This document shows, piece by piece, positions 27,188 to 37,515 of a stretch of 64,000 nt of DNA. Position numbers and translations under genes: made by a program. Numbering within the stretch: the stretch's first letter is position 1; each line of letters opens with the position of its first letter. Source of the stretch: Styela clava (Eukaryota; Chordata; Ascidiacea; Stolidobranchia; Styelidae); contig NC_135255.1 in assembly GCF_964204865.1 (NCBI RefSeq), forward strand, positions 3,720,001-3,784,000. Reading direction: 5' to 3'. The notes under the pieces were generated by a model. The model made no database searches. It was not told where the DNA came from and saw only the letters and a program-made list of their open reading frames with translations.

Positions 27188-27490
27188 TCACAACTCCGTA
27201 CTAGAGAGGCTTTGTGTCGCAATAGTAAAACTGTCGGGTTTGCCGAGAACTTTACCTACCACGTTTGCCGTTTTGTTCGCAAGTAACCTGGACGCCGTGA
27301 GGGGATCGGGATCTTCATGAGTGCGGGATTGCAGAAATTTAGATAAAATAGAACAGTTGTGTTTGGAGAAGCGATCCAAGTCTTTTGTGTCAGGTGTTAT
27401 CAATTACCCAGTGAGTTGAAGTCGAGTCATAATAACTTGAAACAAGGTTTTCAACGTCACCGAAGAATGCTGCTGGAAATCATCACTCAT
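27188..27490 (-). pseudogene. Coding-like frame in the loop, interrupted by one stop; unrecognised
   Basis: An ATG at 27490 opens MSDDFQQHSSVTLKTLFQ... for 28 residues, then meets a TAA. The same frame continues for about 71 further residues to a stop at 27188. The combined frame looks coding in composition and reaches far beyond what AT-rich noise here usually gives. A 26-bp intron around the stop would be too short, so I call it a broken frame. It is not recognisable as a transposase. It may be a captured host gene fragment or a remnant of the element's own gene. Confidence 0.35.
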
Positions 27491-27547
27491 CGGATAAGGT
27501 GATTAGTCATAACGATTTTTAATATTAGGGCTACTATATTATATTCA

Positions 27548-27684
27548 TAAGTGATTCAAGAGTCTTGCTGCACACTAACACAATTTTATTTACTATGTAT
27601 GTCTGAAGGAGTCTGATCTTGGTCAGACGAAACGTTACAGAAATATAATTGTGTTAGTGTGCAGCAAGACTCTTGAATCACTTA
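27548..27684. repeat. Nested hairpin: two perfect 38-bp arms around a second stem
   Basis: Arms 27548-27585 and 27647-27684 are exact reverse complements, containing gagtcttgctgcacactaa. The spacer holds a second perfect stem, GTCTGA (611-616) and TCAGAC (623-628), followed by GAAACGTT. It lies in the loop of the giant foldback element, on the inner side of the right arm. Confidence 0.9.
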
Positions 27685-28504
27685 GGACTGTAGGATAGTT
27701 ATCTTTACTCTTGCTACAGCATCCTTATGCATACGGATCCGCCGACACAAAAGCATAGAAGAAGGATAAGTAGTTAGTCCTGCAGAAACCAAATCATTAG
27801 CATATATTTTTGTTTTTGAGATTGTTCACTTATTCCTGATTATCAAAAGACTACTGATACTGTTATGCTTTTACTGGTCGTAGTTCTGATCTGACCATCA
27901 AAATATTGCTACGACTGGGTTTGCGTTTGTAAGAGTGTGTAATTCAGAAGGATTTCTAAATCCAGATGACAATACAAACGAAGATTGTGAAAATTCAATG
28001 AATTCAAATTTTTCTCGAAACAGAAGGAGATACGAGAAGCGAGTGGTTGACGCCACTTTATATAGGTTTGTATAGCTTTGTATAAATAAAAATATCTAAT
28101 ACACCGCTTCATATTAGATTAGAATATTTTATCTTCGGAAAACAGTTTTAAAGAATTGCATTGCTAGCAATTTTGTTTTGTGATTTGGCACATATCCCTG
28201 TGTTATTTTACCATCCTCATCTAGTTATTTACTGGGCTGTATTTTTTGTTCACATGTAAGTGACTCTCCAACGAGATGGCCTACGTTTCAGAACTTGGCA
28301 GACGGAAATGCGGGTAGTGATTCGGAGAACGCTGTGCCAGGAGGTGATTAAATTAGTTTGCTATGCTTGTTTTTAATTAAACACGGTATCTCAAATTGAT
28401 ACCAATGAATGGTAATAAACCAAATCATAATATCAATTGTAGCCCATCACAAATAGCGCAGCTATCTACGAATAATTGTAGTGCACCGTTTAAAAACACT
28501 GTTT

Positions 28505-28740
28505 GGTGCTCCCGAAGTATGCGAACCAAGATGGCGGACATCGGAACGTAACATGGGTAACAGGTTAGGGTTAGGCGATAATTTTTTTCCAGTTTTCCTT
28601 ATTTTAGTCCTATTATCAGTTCGAAGACTAGCCAAGAGCCTCCCGTAGTATTTATACCTAGAATTATGGCCTAACCCTAACCTAGTACACATATTACATT
28701 GCGATGTCCGCCATCTTGGTTCGCATACTTCGGGAGCCCC
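28505..28740. mobile_element. Nested palindromic MITE (right-arm copy)
   Basis: Mirror image of 26171-26407, including its target duplication, here CACTGTTT at 28497-28504 and 28741-28748. One element insertion is therefore present at the same relative place in both arms. Confidence 0.9.
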
Positions 28741-29859
28741 CACTGTTTTATTTGAGTAATAATGCAATTCCCCATTTCAAACACTTCGTTTGTTCGGTCA
28801 ATCAAGAGTACCGTAATTCTGAATTGGACTAGAACACTGTGATGATGTTTTGTGACTTATGCATGTATTTTTGACCAAAGTTTCAGATTAGTCAACAGAC
28901 TATACCGCACCATCTTCAGAATCACTTTCAATAAGCAATGTAAGTGACTTAAAAGAAACTCATATATACGGAAAAGAAAAGGGCTGTAAATCAATTCCAA
29001 AAAAAGCTTCTAAATAAACGTGAACCAGAAAAGAAACGACGAAAAGAAAAATAATTGCACGGCTTTGTATATCTTGCTAGAAGTTTATTGTAAAGCTTCA
29101 AGACATCTCTGTATAATTCATAAAGATGAACCGGCAGTGAGCACATAATTTTGTCTCTCCTCAACAACTTAATCTAGTGGGCATATCCACATTCGTATAC
29201 ATACTTGGCATACATTTTTACTATTTAATTATAAATTCAAAATAACAATCATGTTTTTGTATTCCGAGTTGGTGCAAAAATTTTAAATAAATTGTGCAAA
29301 GATTCAAAATTGATATCGGGGTTGAATAATTTCATGTTGATCGCTTGTATAGTTGACTGTATAATCACTGCTATACTTAGGCGCGCCTTGATAGGTAGAC
29401 ATTTGAGTTATAATTGGTGTAATGTTTCTCATTTTAGTTGACATGGCAAAATTTCATTTCGCATTTATAGGCCCCACTGAAAACGCCACTTAATTGAACA
29501 TTTGAGATATGTTGTGTGTAATGGTTCTCGATATTTTTTTTAGAGAATTTCGTGTTTTAATTACATACCTTCTGAAATGGTCGGATGGTTGAAATTTTTT
29601 TTGAATGCTTCCTAATATTATTGTCATTCCAAAATATCATTTTGCATTTACATGACACACTTACGTAGCTGAGTAGATGACGATTTGCGATATATTTTCT
29701 GTATTGTTCCTCAATATGGTTTCAAAATTTTGTTTTATAATATTTGTCACTCTCAAGTTATCGGATAGGTGAACATTTGAGATAAATTTTGAGCAATTTT
29801 CCACAACATCAAAATATAATTAGTATTCGAAATTTCGTATTTTAGTTATATTTCACACA

Positions 29860-31260
29860 CTAAAGTTGACATTTGAGATATATTTTGTGTAAGATTTCTC
29901 AATATGATTTCAGGAATTGGTTTCAATAGTTGTATGCTACACTTAGGTAGTCGGGTATTCGGACATTTGAGATATATATTTTGTGTAATGTTCTTCAATA
30001 TCATTTCAGAATTTTCATTGTGATTGTTTTATGCCACACTTAGGTGGCCGGATAGGTGAACATTTGAGATATACTTTGTGTAATGTTTCTCAATATGATT
30101 TCAGAATTTTCATTTCAATTCTTGTATGCCACACTTAGGTGGCCGGATAGGTGGACATTTGAGATATACTTTGTGTAATGTTTCTCAATATGATTTAAGA
30201 ATTTTCATTTCAATTCTTGTATGCCACACTTAGGTGGCCGGATAGGTGGACATTTGATTTATACTTCGCATAATGTTTCTCATTACGATTTCGGAATTTT
30301 CATTTTAATGTTTTATGCCACTCTTAGGTGGCCGGATAGGTGGACATTTGAGATATACTTTATGTAATGTTTCTCAATATGATTTCAGAATTTTCATTTT
30401 ATTGTTTTATGCCACACTTAGGTGGTCGGATAGGTGGACATTTGAGATATACTTCGTGTAATGTTTCTCAATATGATTCCAGAATTTTCATTCCAATTCT
30501 TGTATGCCACACTTAGGTGGCCGGATAGGTGGACATTCAAAATATATTTTGTGTAATATTTCTCAATATGATTTCAGAATTTTCATTTTAATGCTTTATG
30601 CCACACTTAGGTGGACATTTAAGATATACTTTGTGTAATATTTCTTTATATGATTTCAGAGTTTTCATTTTAATGCTTTATGCCACACTTAGGTGGTCGG
30701 ATAGGTGGACATTTGAGATATACTTTGTGTGATATTTCTCAATATGATTTCAAAATTTTCATTTTAATTCTTGTACGCCACATTTAGGTGGCCGGATAGG
30801 TGGACATTTGAAATATATTTTGTGTAATATTTCTCAATATGATTTCAGAATGTTCATTTTAATGCTTTATGCCACACAGGTGGACATTTGAGATATACTT
30901 TGTGTAATGTTTCTCAATATTATTTCACAATTTTCATTTTAATGCTTTATGCCACACTTAGGTGGCCGGATAGGTGGACATTTGAGATATACTTTGTGTG
31001 ATATTTCTCGATAGGATTTCAAAATTTTCATTTCAATTCTTGTATGCCACGCTTAGGTGGCCGGATAGGTGGACATTTGAGATATACTTTGTGTGATATT
31101 TCTCAATATGATTTAAGAGATTTCATTTCAATTCTTGTATGCCACACTTAGGTGGCCGGATAGGTGGACATTTGAGATATACTTTTTGTAATATTTCTCA
31201 ATATGATTTCAGAATTTTTATTTTAATTGTTATATGCCACACTTAAATGCCGGATAAGTG
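29860..31260 (+). repeat. Tandem array, about 95-bp unit, right arm
   Basis: About 14 units, each containing ggccggataggtggacattt and, further on, gccacacttaggtgg. Spacings of the GATAGG landmark are 95, 95, 94, 94 and 95 between 30051 and 30524. Some units lack about 10-15 bp around the ccggatagg segment. More diverged copies flank the array. A shorter mirror array lies at about 24200-25300 in the left arm. Confidence 0.9.
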
Positions 31261-32145
31261 GACATTTGAGATATATTTCGTGTAATGTTTCTCAATAGGG
31301 CTGGTGTTCATTTTTCAATTACGTGCCACATTTGAGTGACCGAATAGATGAACATTTGAAATCGAATTTGTGTGATTTTTGTCTTCATTAATGACATACC
31401 AGAATTCCCATTTACAATTATTTGGATAACTTAAAAGGCCGGATAGGTGGACATTTGAGATAAAGTTTGTGACACTCACAACATAGCATCTGTTTAATCT
31501 ATATGTTACACCATAGGGTTGGAATATGCGAACATTTGTGATATGCTCTGTGTATTTCTCAGTTTCAAATATATATTACGTTTGAATCAATTTGTTTCGA
31601 TTTGTCTACCTTCACGTTGCATTTTGAGTATTTTTTGACATGGAAGATTATTTCTAACACCAAACACAGTGCCTCTCCCTTGCACAAAATACTGAACATT
31701 GAAAAAAAATGCTATTTTCTGTGATAAATAATGCTAAATGGTTCGCATCCATCGGAAATTAAAGCGAGGTCATACGCTTTAAAATGCGTAATAAAATAAA
31801 AGCAGCATCATTTATGTAGACATCCAGGGCGACATATAAGAGGGGTCCGGCTTAGTGCCGAAATAGGCTAAAACATTTGGTGGTCTGAATTAAGTGGACG
31901 AATTAAGCGGACAAAAATTTTATATCTGTTATCGAGAGGATTGTGTTGACTCTTTTTCTCTGTAGTTGTCAACGGCTCTCGCGCTCTCCAAGTACGTATT
32001 TAAAAACAATGATACAGACACAGGAACGACGTCCGCTTAAGTACTGCAATTATGGCAGGTCCGTTTAACTACCGTAATAGAGTTATATATATATATATAT
32101 ATCGCCACACCCATCGGGTATTTAACACAAGTACGTGGATTTTAA

Positions 32146-32556
32146 AGAAATTGCAATCAAGTTGATTTAAGCGTTGGGAACACTCTCGTCGTCGCACTTC
32201 TGATTGTTCTGTATGGACTCACAGATTTGAATACCACGGGGGATCATTATGTACGAGAGAATCGCCTTACTCAATATCGTCGAACATTGGCTAATGTATC
32301 CTCTGAAAAGTACGCTTTCCGTACAATCAAGTCTATGAGACTGAAACGAATGAAAGGTTTAATATGGCATAATACGACGCTTAGTCGCGCCTTTTGCCAC
32401 GAAAAGCTCAGGAACGAGCAGCCATTGATACCTAACGTCATCTTAAAGAATCTCGCCACGGATTTATTTCTCTGTCGAAGTTATCCAAGCTATATGGGCG
32501 CTCATTTACAGGCTACGCCTATGGAAACTACTCCCAAGCCGGCTATTGACTGGTAA
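32146..32556 (+). CDS. Candidate terminal exon: membrane segment plus N-glycosylation sequons
   Basis: Open from 32146 to the stop at 32554-32556 with no ATG near its upstream end. The AG at 32170-32171 is a plausible acceptor, so it looks like a last exon spliced from upstream. It opens with a hydrophobic segment (NTLVVALLIVLYGL), followed by a basic region with three N-x-S/T sequons (NTT, NVS, NTT) and two cysteines. That pattern fits a signal anchor or signal peptide with a lumenal or extracellular part. Family not recognised. Its upstream exons, if any, would lie in or beyond the foldback element. Confidence 0.45.
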   Translation, partial: RNCNQVDLSVGNTLVVALLIVLYGLTDLNTTGDHYVRENRLTQYRRTLANVSSEKYAFRTIKSMRLKRMKGLIWHNTTLSRAFCHEKLRNEQPLIPNVILKNLATDLFLCRSYPSYMGAHLQATPMETTPKPAIDW

Positions 32557-33118
32557 CCGGACGAGAGGGCATTATTCGTAATATTGTTGAGTCGTATTAT
32601 TGGCATTCCCCTTTCATTTTATAAATATGAAATTCATATTCTATAATGAGTCCTAATATGGTATAAGAGAGAATATAACACACTGGGCATTTCTTTTAAG
32701 TGACACCTTCCACTAACATCTATTACAAATGATACGACGATAAATAACCCTCAGTATGAGGAAATTTTGCATAATTTGGGTAGGTTATGCAGAGCATAAA
32801 ATATTCTGTTCCTTCCAAATAGTGTATACTTCCAATTTCAAGTATCTGGAACGCTAAACTAGAGAAGTAAATATACCTATAAGCTCGAGATAAAATTATA
32901 TATAGGTGGATAGAGTTACAGAGACTGGAAATTTCAGTTGTTTTGTTCACCGGATATTGCAGTAATGGTGCTCTGAGCACATCCGGTAACATGCTTCATT
33001 TCACGTGTTCATGACCTTTCACCTTCTGATTTTCGTCAGTTTCCACGATTTTGGTTTCTGTTCCATCCTTCAACTTTTCTTAATTTCGTGGATCAGATTT
33101 GATTTTATTGTCTATAAA
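32557..33118. other. Upstream region of EEF1D
   Basis: AT-rich, no separate gene seen. It must contain the EEF1D promoter or 5' leader. No element is identifiable with confidence. Confidence 0.4.
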
Positions 33119-36100
33119 ATGCCTTCAACCGTCCCCATTTCACATTTGCTGTCGGATGTTTGGTTTGACCGACCAAAGGTTGAAGAAGAAGAATACAAAT
33201 ATGAAGTGTACATGGCGAAACAACGGGTAAAACCAGCAGCAAAAGCTGACAAACGGGTGATGGTGATAGTATTTTAATAGCGGTGGTGGTAGCTTACTAT
33301 GGTTTTGTAGTTGTTTTTGAAATATGGACGTTTTCATGTACTTGATAAAATAATCGAAATGAAACTGTGTTAGCCTATAACCTAACTTTAAATCTCATTC
33401 AAAATTATCAAGTCTGTACTGCTCTTAAGTCAAATCTCTCTGGTGAATTAAGCCTGATTTATTTTTTTCAATATCTGAGGCGAATTAAGCATAATTTTAA
33501 TATTTAGTCTATTATTTGAATAAATGATAGCCTAGTCAAAGCATCATCCATATCTGATTTAATTCGAAAAACAAAGCAAAAAATAGCATTACTAGTAATT
33601 TTAATAAATCACCCTGATCAACCATGCTCTGATAATCACACAATTGTCTGAACCCTACTAAATTTACTCATACCCAGCATCCTGAGCCCCAACCAACATC
33701 CTCGACCTGTTGTCTGAGTTCTCATCTCAGTAATGCAAGGTCATAAAAATATTACTGTATTACCCTGTAAAAGTCGCCACTTACAGACTTACGTGTTAAT
33801 AATTTATGAAATAATTTATTTCAAAGTAATTCAGATTTTACAAATATTACCGGTACTTGTCTCATAATACTGTAATATTTATGCATGAATTGTGCAAATT
33901 TGAAAATCTTTTCATTCTGTGGTATCATTATAGACCTAATAATTAACTTTTAATTATATGAAATTCTAGGGTGCTTGTGGTTCAGGTGTCGCAGAACAAA
34001 TTGCTCAAGCCAGACAAAAAATACATCAAACACTACAGGGATCTGATACTGTATGTTGCAGTTTTTTTTAGATTACCATATTATAGTAGTTATGTCTGAT
34101 ACTTTTTTATATTTATTAAATTTGTTTATCAAAACTAGGACCCTTTATTCCAACTTTCATATAAATCTATATTTTAGGGAGTTAGTGGCAATGACTCTGG
34201 GAAAGTCGATGCAATACGAAGTGAAAATGATGATTTGAGGAAGTTGGTGAACACCCTCGTTGAGAGAATGAATGCGATGGAAGCACGACTGAGCAAACTA
34301 GAGTCTGGCAGTAAAGAAACTGCCGTGCAGGTTGTTAATTGTATGAGTTGGTCCATTGCAAATTGCTGAACATCAATTTACCTTCTTTTATGTTTGTTTA
34401 ATGCAAGTATAGCCTTCTAAAACCGAAATTGAGCAAAAATCAGAATCTGACGATGATGTTGACGACATGGATTTCTTCGCATCTGACTCTGAGGAAGACG
34501 ATGAATATGAAAAAATAAAACAAAAAAGATTGGCGGAATATGCTGAAAAAAAATCTAAAAAGCCAGCTGTGATAGCAAAGTCTAGCATTCTACTCGATGT
34601 CAAACCTGTAAGTTTCACTTATTATTTAGGTTTTTCTAATGAGAATTTCACCTACTCCAGCATCCAGAACGTACTGGAAGGACCATGTGTTGTCTGGCAT
34701 AATGAATTGTATGTTGCTTGACATTTAGTGTTATTGGGTGGTTTGTTAATATTATACTTTTTTAGGTGTTATATATTATCATGGAATTATATTGAACAGT
34801 GTTGAGTGTTTATAGCTTTTATGTTTAGGTTACATAAATGTATTTTGTACTTGTTTATATGTCACTGGACCATTTGTGCAATCAATTAGATCTTGTGTTG
34901 CTCATTTTACTAGCAATACAGGCCTATATATTTTGGCAACTAGGGAATTTAAGTGTGATCACTTTCCAAGACTAATGATGTTAGGGTCAACCCCATGTGT
35001 GGCTTGTATTTAGAGCAGCAGTTCTCAAACTTTTGAAGCCGTGCCCCCTTTTTAGAATTTGTCAAGTCTCGTGCTCCACCTTGAAAATGTGTCCCCTTTT
35101 AGGAATTTGTGAAGTCTCGTGCTCCACCTCGAAAATAACTACAGTAGCTAACAATCAGCTACAAATAAATAACTGATGATAAGGCGCGTTGGCGCAAAAA
35201 AACGTTGAAAATACGTGGATTTAACGTAAATAATGAAAAAAATTGTCCACGCGCCCACAGTTTGAGATCAACTGATTCATAGCCTTGTTTGCAGCAGAAG
35301 TGTAAATACAACAAATTATAAAAAGAACGTAGAGCTTGTTTCTACTTTTGTGATTGTGATATTGGTCTCCTTTTAATTAGGAATTCTTACCTTCATTATT
35401 AACAGTGGGATGATCAAACAGACATGGGGGAAGTGGAGAGACTTGTGAGGAATATCTCAACAGATGGATTGAAGTGGGCAGCATCGAAATTAGTAGAGGT
35501 TGTATAAGATTTTTGCTATGTAGTTGAATTGCTCCCTGCAAGCTAGATACATTGAAGTAGAGGCCCAATTGATGTGTTACCTTATTAGTTATAACGACGA
35601 TTCAATTTAATGTTTGTGGAACTATAAAAGCAATATTGTATAATATGAATATAACAGTACTCTGTAACCAACTGATGATTGCCATTACGATATGCCTAAA
35701 GTAGTTGTTATAAGTATTCTTTTGATTGGTAAATTTCCATCTGGATGACATAACAATATTGAGACTGTATGCATTGTTTGTTGCAAGCACAATCATATCG
35801 GTAAATGCAGCCTAGTTCAGCTCATTTGAAACATCATAATGGTACAGAATATACTATTTCGCAGGTTGCGTTTGGAATCAAGAAACTTCAAATCAATTGC
35901 ATTGTTGAAGATGATAAAGTTGGAACAGACTTCCTTGAGGAGGAAATTACTCGTCATGAGGACCATGTGAGTTTGTTATTGCGAAATTCAATTTTGAGCA
36001 GGGTGGTGAGTGGTGGAAGTCTTGGGTAACCTCAAAAGATGTTATTGTCATCACACAGTCGTTTACCAAAAATTAGGATTTTGAACAGTTATATTTTAGT

Positions 36101-36438
36101 ATTATATATCATGTTTTCTGGCAAACCAATCGAACAAAAAACTTCTCAGCAAGTATTACTGGTATTTAAATTAAGTGATATTGGTCTTAAAATGTTTGTC
36201 TATACAATTTGAAAACCAAATTTTTGTCTGTAAATTTGCTTTAATTCCTGATATTTTTCATAAAAACCGTTTAATGTATGATTTTTATTACGTTACGCAG
36301 GCAACCTATCATGTAATTCTATAAAAAAATGTATAAGCGTGGATTTTTGACACTCATTTTTCATATGTTCTCCCTTTTTCATACTCTCTACTTTTGCAGG
36401 TTCAAAGTGTGGATATTGTTGCGTTCAATAAGATTTGA
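33119..36438 (+). CDS. EEF1D: Elongation factor 1B subunit delta (eEF1D), nucleotide-exchange factor
   Basis: Exons: 33119-33226, 33971-34050, 34178-34330, 34413-34607, 35406-35498, 35865-35966, 36400-36438; about 256 residues. The protein reloads eEF1A with GTP in cytosolic translation. The N-terminus has [20 protein letters not shown]. Exons 2-3 form a leucine-zipper coiled coil ([20 protein letters not shown]), which marks delta rather than beta. Exon 4 has the acidic CK2-type stretch and the [17 protein letters not shown] core. The last exons give [24 protein letters not shown] and the ending VDIVAFNKI. Exon 2 as given is 80 bases: its first part reads EQIAQARQ and its second [11 protein letters not shown] in a different frame, joined across an A5 run where A6 is expected. 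A second donor for exon 1 exists at 33257 (ten extra residues). Confidence 0.93.
35016..35274. mobile_element. hAT-like MITE in EEF1D intron 4
   Basis: Left end CAGCAGTTCTCAAAC, right end GTTTGAGATCAACTG. Flanks ATTTAGAG and ATTCATAG match at six of eight positions, so it is an old insertion. Confidence 0.75.
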
Positions 36439-36469
36439 AGATCATATTTAATTAAATCCAATTCTTGCA

Positions 36470-36475
36470 AATAAA
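36470..36475 (+). terminator. Poly(A) signal AATAAA of EEF1D
   Basis: AATAAA lies 32 bases after the EEF1D stop codon. Confidence 0.75.
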
Positions 36476-37477
36476 ATTTAGACTATTGAAAATTTGTCAT
36501 CTTTATAACATAGGAGAGACTCTGAAATTGTGCTGCTGCTGTGTTTACTATTTCTTAGAACCAGTTCTGATTCTAACAGGTTGAGTGCGCACAAATTTAT
36601 TATGATTTATTAGGTTTCATAGAAATCGTGGGTTTTTCATAGCAACCAATGATTTTTATACAATGAGCCATCATCACATTCCGGATCTATCAATCTCTGG
36701 GTAATCCCATGATGAATGTTGGGACGAGCAGGCACACAATCTCCTGATGTTTGGGACCTATAGCCAATTTATATACCAGGGGATCGATCACCCTATTGAT
36801 ACCAGACATAGCATGTGCATTATAGCTGGGATCAAGAAATGTGATATCGGCTGCTTCAGAACAATAGTAGTTCCTGAATAAATAGTGTATGTACGTACAT
36901 CAGTTTAAAATGACGTTCTGCTTAGCTGACCTTAGTTAAAACTAAAGCTCTACATGGAGGTCTCTTATGCCACAAGTACATCTGACAAACAGCCAAAAAT
37001 GCTTACAAAATTCTCTTCTGCCATGTATTTTTAAGGGGGATCGTGACCGTCGTTGAAAAAATCCCAAGATCTGCTATAAAAACTCAGAAAGTACAACAGT
37101 GATAATACATATAAAGTAGATCGAAAACATATATTCATCCCCACAAAACGGCTTCTGAAACAGTCATCGCGATTACGCCACCTGCAGTTGCTTCGGCAAA
37201 ATAAACACATTACTACTCGACAATCCGCGACTTGACTGTGCCACTGTATAAAACTAGGTGTTATTCTCTCAGGATAATTATGTTAGCGATAATTGCAAAA
37301 CTCCATGCTGATGAAAGGCCTGTTGTGACACTCTTCATTATTAAGTCCATGCATCTGAAATGAAAAACTGGTCCAATTACCTGACATGGTCTGGAAAGTG
37401 AACCAGATCTCATATTATTCACCTGACCTGCCTAAAGCCTGTCAAAGATATAACTAACACGGCAGTGGTTTTTCGCT
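36476..37477. other. Convergent intergenic region between EEF1D and RPS26
   Basis: No gene. Sequence near 37330-37350 (aagtccatgcatctga) is repeated at about 61141-61160 in a DAGL intron, so at least part is an interspersed repeat. Confidence 0.5.
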
Positions 37478-37483
37478 TTTATT
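37478..37483 (-). terminator. Poly(A) signal of RPS26
   Basis: AATAAA on the minus strand, about 33 bases beyond the RPS26 stop. Confidence 0.75.
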
Positions 37484-37515
37484 TGCACTCACATAATATG
37501 TGCAATATGAGCAAA

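Larger units (their letters stand above)
23683..32084. mobile_element. Giant foldback (long inverted-repeat) element, about 8.4 kb
   Basis: The left arm (23683-26770, about 3.1 kb) is the near-exact reverse complement of the right arm (28142-32084, about 3.9 kb), around a loop of about 1.37 kb. The outer ends read AACTCTATTACGGTAG and lie in (TA)n runs on both sides, so a TA target duplication would be invisible. Subterminal sequence contains repeated AAGCGGAC or GTCCGCTTAA motifs, which also occur in the loop, reminiscent of Tc1/mariner-pogo type ends. Both arms contain the same nested MITE and an array of a 95-bp repeat. The array is longer in the right arm and accounts for most of the length difference. 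No transposase gene was recognised. Alternatives are a foldback (FB/Galileo-like) transposon, or an inverted duplication kept similar by gene conversion. Confidence 0.85.
28142..32084 (-). repeat. Right arm of the giant inverted repeat
   Basis: Reverse complement of 23683-26770 with scattered substitutions and small indels, and extra copies of the 95-bp tandem unit. It begins ACAGTTTTAAAGAATTGC and ends CCGTAATAGAGTT before (TA)n. Confidence 0.9.

Noticed and set aside
27601-27640. Hammerhead-ribozyme-like core (CTGAAGG ... stem ... GAAAC) in the loop hairpin
   Set aside because: The core is not canonical (CTGAAGG plus an extra A instead of CTGANGA), and I could not pair the flanks into stems I and III.
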